From contig DUZM01000085.1 of assembly GCA_013349485.1 (NCBI GenBank), forward strand, positions 1 through 11,987: DNA of 11,987 nucleotides. The letters run 5' to 3'. The number at the start of each line of letters is the position of its first letter. Within the stretch, counting starts at the first letter, position 1. The DNA comes from Candidatus Hydrogenedentota bacterium. GTDB taxonomy: Bacteria > Hydrogenedentota > Hydrogenedentia > Hydrogenedentales > SLHB01. The notes under the pieces are model-generated. The model made no database searches and was not told where the DNA came from. It saw only the letters and a list, made by a program, of their open reading frames with translations. The position numbers and the translations under genes were made by a program. This document shows positions 6,897-11,987 of this stretch, in pieces.

Positions 6897-7955
6897 TCAG
6901 TACGTGTTTTCGAGAACGGCTTCGCGAAGTGCGAGGAAGTTCTCGAGCGGCACATCGTTGTTCAGTTCCGTGCTGCTGCCTATCATGATCCGGCCTTCTG
7001 CCGCGTCTATCGCTTGTTTGACGGCGTCACGGACGTCTTGGGGAGAGCCAAGCGGCAGTAACTGTGAAACGTCGATGCCTCCCGCCAGGAAGAGGCGGGG
7101 ATACCGTTGATGAATATCGGCGATGTCCATTCCTGCAAGCACCTCGATCGGGTTGAGGCCGTCGATGCCGGCCTCGACAAGGTCGTCGAGGATGGGATTC
7201 AGATTGCCATCGGAATGGAACAAGACTCTTATTCCCTTGGCGTGCCAGGCAGCGATTGTCCTTCCGAGACGCGGGAAGTAGTGCTCTCTCAACCAGATTG
7301 GGTTTAGAAACGGGCCCGAATTGAATGCAATGTCGTCGCCGAGAAATCCGGCGGCGATCCCATGGTTTTTGGGATAGTGCTGTGCCAGGGTGACGGCCAC
7401 GACCGTATTCCATTCAAGCAGCGCCACGATGATCTCGGGGCAATCGGCAAGGAAATAGCTGAACGCTTCGAGTCCTACCTCGCCGAAGATTTCCATGAGC
7501 GCCGGCCCGGGGATTCCGGGCATGAAGAACACCTCGCCCAGTTTGCGCCTCTCGTTGTCAATCTTCCGCAACGAATCCTCTAGCAAGGTGTGGCGGCTTT
7601 CGTCCCAGGCCGACGGGTCGCACGCCGCCATTTCCGCGCGCTTGGCCACGGCATAGGCTTCCGCGTCTCGGTATTCCTTATGCTGCGTCCAGGAAGTCCA
7701 CCGGTGATGCTTCTGTACTCTTCCATCTTCGAGCGTGTTGCTTGTTTCCCGACCGGGCATTCGCACGGACGGTCTGGTCGCATCGATTGCCGGCGCATAC
7801 GCGGCATACGCGACCTCCTCAGCGTTCTCGAACGTTAAGGATCTGCCGGCGAAGTGCTCGATCACCGCATCGTTCCGCAGTAGATCAAACATCGGGGCGC
7901 GATCCGGCATATGTCCATCGAGCACCGCTGTAACTCGGTCAATCGAACCTTCCAT
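6897..7955 (-). CDS. Uroporphyrinogen decarboxylase superfamily protein (methyltransferase-like, not HemE)
   Basis: The product is 352 residues, the usual length for the URO-D fold (a single TIM barrel). It starts with DRVTAVLDGHMPDRAPMFD, the G--PDR-P opening seen in corrinoid/methyltransferase-type relatives, and not the RQAGRYLPEY motif of true HemE. Later come HSDGNLNPILDDLVEAGIDGLNPIE (from about 247), LAGGIDVSQLLPLGS, and IMIGSSTELNNDVPLENF near the C-terminus, all typical of the environmental URO-D-like group. In MtaA/MtbA-type enzymes a zinc-binding H-x-C-G occupies the barrel site; here it is H247-S-D-G, so the Cys is absent and the metal chemistry may differ. No corrinoid protein or partner methyltransferase lies nearby. 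An AAAGGAAAGGG site 5 bases upstream supports the start. It is probably cytoplasmic. A one-carbon or demethylation role is inferred from the family only. Confidence 0.85.
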   Translation of the reverse strand: MEGSIDRVTAVLDGHMPDRAPMFDLLRNDAVIEHFAGRSLTFENAEEVAYAAYAPAIDATRPSVRMPGRETSNTLEDGRVQKHHRWTSWTQHKEYRDAEAYAVAKRAEMAACDPSAWDESRHTLLEDSLRKIDNERRKLGEVFFMPGIPGPALMEIFGEVGLEAFSYFLADCPEIIVALLEWNTVVAVTLAQHYPKNHGIAAGFLGDDIAFNSGPFLNPIWLREHYFPRLGRTIAAWHAKGIRVLFHSDGNLNPILDDLVEAGIDGLNPIEVLAGMDIADIHQRYPRLFLAGGIDVSQLLPLGSPQDVRDAVKQAIDAAEGRIMIGSSTELNNDVPLENFLALREAVLENTY

Positions 7956-8277
7956 GTAGGCCCTTTCCTTTGGAAACTGTCCCCAGCCCTCGAACCGGCG
8001 ACACGCGTCCGCTGGACAAGCCTTCCGCTCGGTCTTGCGGAACCCTATCCCGCGTTTCCGTGCTGGCCCAATAGCTGCCCTTATCCGAGGGGGCCAGCAG
8101 AGTGGCGCGGATTTGCTGCGTTGGCCGGGGCGACTGGCCAGGCGTTCCAGGTCGCTTCGCAGTGTAGTTCAAACCACGAATGAACACCAATACACACGAA
8201 TGCCCGCGGTCAGGGTGGACTGAGCTCGGACGGAGCGAAGAACCTGGCCGGCTCTGTTTTGCAGATATTAGTCCTCC
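7956..8277. other. 322-base gap without a supported gene
   Basis: This lies between the start of the URO-D-like gene and the end of the HAD-like gene, both on the - strand. Open frames here overlap on both strands and have no recognisable products. The promoter of the URO-D-like gene should lie here, but I could not identify one. Its left-hand end (8172-8202 and onward) carries copies of the CACGAAT interspersed repeat. Confidence 0.5.
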
Positions 8278-8289
8278 CTATTCGTGGTT
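8172..8289. repeat. Interspersed CACGAATG-type repeat with inverted copy
   Basis: CACGAATG occurs twice in direct orientation at 8175-8182 and 8195-8202 (period 20). AACCACGAAT at 8172-8181 has an exact inverted partner, ATTCGTGGTT, at 8280-8289. From memory, short runs of this kind (aaccacgaatgaacacgaat-like) are scattered in intergenic DNA of many environmental bacterial genomes. The right-hand copy overlaps the last codons of the HAD-like gene. Confidence 0.65.
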
Positions 8290-8751
8290 GGCCCTCGCGT
8301 TTCCTAGTATCTCGTTGCCCAGCAGGTGTTTTCGGACAATGTCCCAGTTTCCTTCGTGCTCTTTCGCGATAATGCTGAGACAGCCTATTTCCAGATGGAG
8401 TTCGTTGTCATCCCAACGGTCGCCAATGCCCGCAAGGAAATCGAATGTCTCCCGGAGGTCTCTCGCTATCGCGAGCCGTTCTTCGCGGGTATTTGCCAGA
8501 TGCACCGGCCCTTCAGGAAATCCCGTCTTCCGGAGCCACTCTTGCGTATATGGCAGCGCGGATGGGGGCCGCGCACCGATATAGACGATCTGATAACGTT
8601 CGGCAAGTGCTTGCATGCACTCGACGCTGCCTGGCACAGCGAGGTCCTTCAGTATGGCTTCGCGTTCATAGAACGCAGGCGATCCCAAAACGGAAAGCTG
8701 TGAGCGTCTGTCGCAGATGGTTCCGTCAATGAATACAAGGACCGCTCTCAT
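8278..8751 (-). CDS. HAD-fold protein with substituted catalytic motifs
   Basis: The product is 157 residues. The order of elements is that of a small HAD-superfamily protein: a first strand ending VLVFIDGTICD (residues 4-14), a middle strand YQIVYIGARPPS followed by the helix PYTQEWLRKTGFPEGPVHL, and GIGDRWDDNELHLEIG near the C-terminus. In HAD phosphatases motif I is D-x-D-G-T; here it is F7-I-D9-G-T, so the nucleophile Asp position holds Phe. Motif II usually has Thr or Ser (as in Y-L-[ST]-A-R-P), but here it is Gly. The acidic motif IV (GDRWDD) is kept. The protein may bind a phosphorylated ligand or metal without classical phosphatase activity, or it may represent a HAD subfamily with other chemistry. 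A weak GAGAG lies 7 bases before the ATG. The final residues (ANHE) come from an interspersed repeat. No neighbour suggests its partner. Confidence 0.75.
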   Translation of the reverse strand: MRAVLVFIDGTICDRRSQLSVLGSPAFYEREAILKDLAVPGSVECMQALAERYQIVYIGARPPSALPYTQEWLRKTGFPEGPVHLANTREERLAIARDLRETFDFLAGIGDRWDDNELHLEIGCLSIIAKEHEGNWDIVRKHLLGNEILGNARANHE

Positions 8752-8931
8752 GGCGTTTCTCTCGTCACGCCAGAATAGCAGGTTACGACAAACACTGGCA
8801 ATGCTTTCGTGTCCTCCATCGCCGAGGGACCATGAGCGTAGAACGCGGATTGACGCTGGGGTGTCTGCCTGCGGCGGACCTCAAGCGGGGGAAGAACACG
8901 GTTGTCCTGCCCGTTTCTTGACCGCGGCAAA

Positions 8932-8963
8932 CGGCCACGCGGCTCACAGGCGGGCCGTGGCCG
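8932..8963. other. Hairpin downstream of the GH123-like gene
   Basis: CGGCCACG (8932-8939) and CGTGGCCG (8956-8963) are perfectly complementary 8-bp arms around a 16-base loop. They lie about 47 bases past the stop codon of the - strand gene ending at 9010. No T-run is present on either side, so a terminator role is uncertain. Confidence 0.35.
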
Positions 8964-9009
8964 AGAATCCGGCACGTCTTCCACTCGTTCTTGAGATTGC
9001 AGACCCTCG

Positions 9010-10776
9010 CTACTTGGTCGTCATTCCTTTTTCGATGAGGTTTGCCATGTGGTTGCGGACTTCTAGCAGGGCGCGCGGATTCTTGTTGAAATAGTGCGGA
9101 TCGACTAATACGGTTGTTGGAATGGATGTCAATCTCTCCGCGTCCTTTCGAAATGCACGATTGGGATGGTTTTGGCCCAGTTCTTCCAAGATCGAAAGGT
9201 AGCCCAGATCCTCGAGGCCGTCGCGGACGATTTTCATGCGGATACTGGGATTTGGGCCGGGATAGATCAAGTATCCATTGCCATTGTGCGTTCCTCCATA
9301 GGGAAAGGGATAAGGTTCCGCTGGAAGTTCCCAGCCTTTTTGCTCCCAATCGCGCCGATCGAGGTCCGGGGCCTTCCACTCCTGGTTTCCCGCCCAAATA
9401 AACATTCCCTCGACCCTGTATTTCCAGCATAACCACAACGCCAGGCGGTGTTCGATAGCTTCATTATCGATCTCGAGGTTCGGCGCATGAACCAAGGGAC
9501 GGCATAAGTCAACGCGTATGGGCAGATGACAGAAGTAGAACCACAACGTGGATTCCCCTTTGTTTTCCGTAGCGAACTGCGGCCCCTTCCCGGTGGAGAC
9601 GTCGGTCATCCAGATATCACAGCCTTTGTCGATATCTGGATGGCACTCGCTGGCGAGGAACACTTTTATGTCCGGGTAAAGTGAATGGAATTTCTGATAT
9701 AGCGGCATGTTTTGGTTCCGAAACATTTCTTCGGTAGGCTCATCCGGGCCGATATATATTAATGCCTTATCGCTCCATCCTTTTTGCCGAATGTGGTCCA
9801 CATACGTCTTCAACCTTTCCGGGGAATTTCCCCATTGGGGAATGCTGAATAGCTGCAATCCACGCGCAAAACAATACTCCAAGTTCTCGTCATGAATCTG
9901 AAAATCGCTCTCTTCTGAAAGGTAGAAATCTCTGCCAACGCATATAGGGTCAATGCCGTGTTCGAGAAACTCGCCGGCAAGGGCGCGGTATTCTTCGGGC
10001 GACATCCTATCGCCCCACGGAAAAACCGGCGAGGTCCACGCGACTACGGGGAAAGGCACGCGATCCGGCAGCGCGAAATCGTAGACATGGAGTTTTAAGT
10101 TGATGGCAAGCGATTCGCAGTCGGCCTCCAAACTCAATGCCCCTTCGTAGTCGCCGGAGGGCGCGTCTTTCGGGACCTTGATTTCCACCCAGAATAACCC
10201 TAAGTCGGTGCCGGAAAGCTCGATAGAATCATTTGGGAGTAGTATGTCCGGCCACATGCCCGTATAGAGAACGGGGTATCGGGATGGATTCGTTTTGACG
10301 TAACCAACGCGGTAAATATGGATATTCTCTGCGGGAATCGCGCCCTTCCCTGCCGTAGAGTCGAGGGGCCCGGCCGATAGCGAGACGTCGTGCAGCGCTT
10401 TCCCGATCTCCGGGAGCACGGCTACTTGGAAATTCTCATATTCATTTTTCGCAGCGGCCAGCCGGATCTCATTGGCGTATTCGCCCTTGAACCAATACTT
10501 GTTTAGCGGGACCTTTTCGAGTCCGTGCTGCAGGCCGACCAGAAAGTTTTGGGGGGTCTTTTCGCCTAACTGCGTTTTCAGGCGATTTCGGCCGTTGATG
10601 AAACGCCTCAGTTGATCGGAGAATGGCAGGCCCCAGTGGTCTACCTGGTTTTTCATTGCCTGCTCTTCTTCAGGAAGGGCGTCCAGGAATTCCTTATCGA
10701 GCTCTGCAGCGCCCCCGATTACAGGTAACCACCCACCGATTGCGGCGATAAGAAAAGACAACATCAACTTTTTCAT
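9010..10776 (-). CDS. Secreted GH123-like / DUF4091 glycosidase
   Basis: The product is 588 residues from ATG 10776. Residues 1 to about 24 (MKKLMLSFLIAAIGGWLPVIGG, then AA|ELD) are a Sec signal peptide. An N-terminal beta-sandwich follows (about 95-225, including LAAAKNEYENFQVAVLP and GLFWVEIKVPKDAPSGDYEG). A TIM-barrel domain comes next, with ALIYIGPDEPTEEM, where D345-E346 is the Asp-Glu dyad expected of GH123: Glu as acid/base and Asp stabilising the substrate acetamido group. The C-terminal DUF4091 signature is complete: GNGYLIYPGPNPSIRMKIVRDGLEDLGYL (about 499-527). Characterised GH123 enzymes are beta-N-acetylgalactosaminidases acting on glycosphingolipid-type sugars, but the wider DUF4091 group is mostly uncharacterised, so the substrate here is open. 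It is the only gene with an obvious secretion signal and catalytic dyad on this side of the window. Fold and family are confident; substrate is not. Confidence 0.88.
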   Translation of the reverse strand: MKKLMLSFLIAAIGGWLPVIGGAAELDKEFLDALPEEEQAMKNQVDHWGLPFSDQLRRFINGRNRLKTQLGEKTPQNFLVGLQHGLEKVPLNKYWFKGEYANEIRLAAAKNEYENFQVAVLPEIGKALHDVSLSAGPLDSTAGKGAIPAENIHIYRVGYVKTNPSRYPVLYTGMWPDILLPNDSIELSGTDLGLFWVEIKVPKDAPSGDYEGALSLEADCESLAINLKLHVYDFALPDRVPFPVVAWTSPVFPWGDRMSPEEYRALAGEFLEHGIDPICVGRDFYLSEESDFQIHDENLEYCFARGLQLFSIPQWGNSPERLKTYVDHIRQKGWSDKALIYIGPDEPTEEMFRNQNMPLYQKFHSLYPDIKVFLASECHPDIDKGCDIWMTDVSTGKGPQFATENKGESTLWFYFCHLPIRVDLCRPLVHAPNLEIDNEAIEHRLALWLCWKYRVEGMFIWAGNQEWKAPDLDRRDWEQKGWELPAEPYPFPYGGTHNGNGYLIYPGPNPSIRMKIVRDGLEDLGYLSILEELGQNHPNRAFRKDAERLTSIPTTVLVDPHYFNKNPRALLEVRNHMANLIEKGMTTK

Positions 10777-10787
10777 CGTCTTGTACA

Positions 10788-10793
10788 CTCCTC
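10788..10793 (-). promoter_or_regulatory. Ribosome binding site GAGGAG for the GH123-like gene
   Basis: GAGGAG overlaps an in-frame GTG (10786-10788), so that GTG cannot be used with this site. The ATG at 10774-10776 lies 11 bases downstream and starts a clean signal peptide (MKKLML), and was chosen for that reason. Confidence 0.65.
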
Positions 10794-10902
10794 ATTTCTC
10801 TTTGGACTGCCGATCCCTTTCTGGTGTGCCGGGTACGAAATCCCTTCACAAAGTCTCGCCTGTTTTCTCCTGAAGCGCCTATCGGCGGCAGGTGTCCCCA
10901 CG

Positions 10903-11034
10903 CGTCATTGCGAGGAGTCTTCGACGAAGCAATCTACTCGACGGCGCCCAACCGTTATCCACACAATCACAAAGCCTATGGATTCATAGAAGTAGATTGC
11001 CGCGTCGCTCGGGGACTCGCTCCTCGCAATGACG
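10903..11034. repeat. 132-bp MITE-like inverted-repeat element
   Basis: The outer arms CGTCATTGCGAGGAG (10903-10917) and CTCCTCGCAATGACG (11020-11034) are perfect 15-base inverted repeats. Inner arms GCAATCTACT (10929-10938) and AGTAGATTGC (10991-11000) are a perfect 10-base pair. A small central hairpin, CTATG-GATT-CATAG, lies at 10976-10989. From memory, the CGTCATTGCGAGGAG...GCAATCT sequence belongs to a short palindromic repeat found in many unrelated bacterial genomes. It has no coding capacity. It occupies most of the 308-base gap between the GH123-like gene start (10776) and the end of the next - strand gene (11085), and it could affect transcription of either. The remainder of the gap shows no gene. 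Confidence 0.85.
10955..10963 (+). other. Single consensus DnaA-box-like 9-mer inside the inverted-repeat element
   Basis: TTATCCACA matches the E. coli-type DnaA box exactly. It is a lone site with no cluster or AT-rich unwinding region beside it, so it is probably coincidental and not an origin. Confidence 0.2.
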
Positions 11035-11084
11035 GGAAAGCATGGCCGCGCATGACTCTGTAAATGAACTTCGCGCTCGGTACA

Positions 11085-11900
11085 CTAGCGTTCACGGCGT
11101 CCTTTAGCGGCTGCAATGCCCTTGCGGTAGTATTCCCATTCCTGCTGCTCGAGCGGGAAGACGTCGATATCAGAGGGCTCGGCAGCCTTGGTTACACAAC
11201 GGCGGAGAAGTTCTCGGGCGGTTACCTTGTCGCTCCACTTCAACCCGAGTATTTCCAGGGCCACGTCAGAGTCTTTTCTCAACGCGGCGCTCATCTGCGA
11301 GGATTGGGGGAAGCTGTCTCTATAGCCCTCGAACTTAGGACACCCGTCCGCCGTCATGTTCTCGCAAAGATAGCAGAAATCCGCAAGTTCGTCTGTGAAT
11401 TCTATTTCGAGATCGGGGCAGTCGAGGATTTTCTCGGTATTTTCGATTACGCCATTGAATGCGGTTTTGGTGTAGGTTTCGGCCTGGTCGGGGTCGTCGA
11501 GCAGGCCTACGCACCAGATTGCCCAGGGGATATCGTAAGGACGCATCCGAAGCCTCATGCCTGACTTGCGGCCGCTGTCCTTCGTGTCCACAAGCCATCG
11601 TATCCGATCTAGCCGGTAGGCCTGGTAGGCGAGCCACTCGGGGGCGCACGGCGACTCGAGTCTAGCGCCTAGCTCTTCCAGGTAAGCATCAAGTCGCTTT
11701 GCGGCATACGGGTAGGCTTCCAGGCACTTCTCGGTTCTCGCCAAGTTTTCTTTCAAGGACATGATGCTTCCTCTACCGCTTGGGGCCTCGTGTTCGGGTG
11801 TGGCGACGTCCTTTTGTTTGGCATGCAAGCAGCCCAGCGGGTTCAGGCACACCCCAAGCGTCACTGTACGCACGGTTCTCAAGAACTTTCTTCGGTTCAC
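11085..11900 (-). CDS. Twin-arginine signal protein resembling DUF1284
   Basis: The product is 271 residues from GTG 11900. The N-terminus NRRKFLRTVRTVTLGVCL has a twin-arginine motif (R3-R4-K-F-L) and a hydrophobic stretch, so export by the Tat route is likely. LGC at about 22-24 is a poor lipobox (Pro at -3). From about residue 113 the sequence resembles DUF1284: MRLRMRPYDIPWAIWCVGLL, then DLEIEFTDELADFCYLCENMTADGCPKF with C176-x2-C179 and C187, then SDVALEILGLKWSDKVTARELLRRCV. DUF1284 proteins are predicted metal or iron-sulfur binders of unknown role; the match is from memory and the usual HH-LLC segment is not kept. Residues 45-110 are helical and Arg/Glu-rich. A second candidate start (ATG 11762, residue 47) has a better ribosome binding site and would give a cytoplasmic form. 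The neighbouring GH123-like gene is separated by an inverted-repeat element, so no operon is implied. Confidence 0.65.
   Translation of the reverse strand: MNRRKFLRTVRTVTLGVCLNPLGCLHAKQKDVATPEHEAPSGRGSIMSLKENLARTEKCLEAYPYAAKRLDAYLEELGARLESPCAPEWLAYQAYRLDRIRWLVDTKDSGRKSGMRLRMRPYDIPWAIWCVGLLDDPDQAETYTKTAFNGVIENTEKILDCPDLEIEFTDELADFCYLCENMTADGCPKFEGYRDSFPQSSQMSAALRKDSDVALEILGLKWSDKVTARELLRRCVTKAAEPSDIDVFPLEQQEWEYYRKGIAAAKGRRER
11767..11774 (-). promoter_or_regulatory. Internal ribosome-binding-site-like AGAGGAAG
   Basis: AGAGGAAG lies 4 bases (core AGGA 6 bases) before an in-frame ATG at 11760-11762 within the Tat-signal gene. The site is at least as good as the GGGGA before GTG 11900. It may allow a shorter, non-exported product, or it may mark the real start. 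Confidence 0.4.
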
Positions 11901-11987
11901 GGCTAATTCCCCTGGTTATTGTAGTTTCTCAAAACCGGACGGGCAAGCGACCATACGCCCGGTTCGCCACCGTTCTGGCGCACGCGA

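Noticed and set aside
6897..7955. hemE (true uroporphyrinogen decarboxylase)
   Set aside because: The HemE N-terminal RQAGRYLPEY-type motif is absent and the opening is of the methyltransferase-like type.
8783..9436. 217-codon - strand frame overlapping the GH123-like gene end
   Set aside because: Out of frame with the DUF4091 signature and Arg/Pro-rich, as expected for a high-GC shadow frame.
10786..10788. GTG start for the GH123-like gene
   Set aside because: It overlaps the GAGGAG ribosome binding site; ATG 10776 gives a regular signal peptide.
10903..11034. Origin of replication at the DnaA-box match
   Set aside because: Only one box, no AT-rich region and no dnaA or dnaN nearby.
11064..11564. 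166-codon + strand frame
   Set aside because: Antisense to the Tat-signal gene; no recognisable motifs or ribosome binding site.

Overview
The window reads as a chromosomal stretch from a free-living, polysaccharide-degrading bacterium. The mix of a DUF4838 protein pair, a GH116 enzyme, a GH123/DUF4091 enzyme, a uroporphyrinogen-decarboxylase-like protein and a twin-arginine secreted Cys-motif protein is typical of PVC-type or Hydrogenedentota-like genomes (Planctomycetes, Lentisphaerae, Ca. Hydrogenedentes). That placement rests on gene content and moderately high GC only; there is no rRNA or other marker gene here.

Left part (1-5876, + strand): the last 108 codons of a DUF4838-type protein run off the left edge. 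They are followed by a complete, secreted DUF4838 protein (441-3089) whose 3' end is a near copy of that first gene (about 89 percent identical over 332 bases, by hand count). Next comes a GH116 beta-glucosidase/glucosylceramidase-family enzyme (3297-5876). The three are co-directional with good ribosome binding sites and short gaps, so they probably form one carbohydrate-processing transcription unit.

Middle (5877-6896): a convergent junction, then on the - strand a small conserved membrane-type protein (6077-6331), then about 565 bases with no convincing gene but with tandem repeats and a nested palindrome that look like a REP/MITE-type element.

Right part (6897-11900, - strand): a URO-D-superfamily protein (probable corrinoid methyltransferase relative, not HemE), a small HAD-fold protein lacking the usual nucleophile Asp, a secreted GH123/DUF4091 glycosidase-like protein with an intact Asp-Glu dyad, and a twin-arginine-signal protein resembling DUF1284. 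The gaps (258-322 bases) are large, so these are more likely single genes than a tight operon. A 132-bp inverted-repeat element lies between the last two genes, and a short interspersed repeat supplies the final codons of the HAD-like gene.

Functionally, the secreted DUF4838 protein and GH123-like enzyme could act on glycans outside the cytoplasm, with the GH116 enzyme (no visible signal peptide) finishing beta-glucosides inside. I see no transporter, sulfatase or regulator that would define a substrate. I did not find a clear new defence or mobile system. The most unusual items are the mosaic tandem DUF4838 pair, the HAD-like protein with substituted catalytic motifs, and the small inverted-repeat elements.
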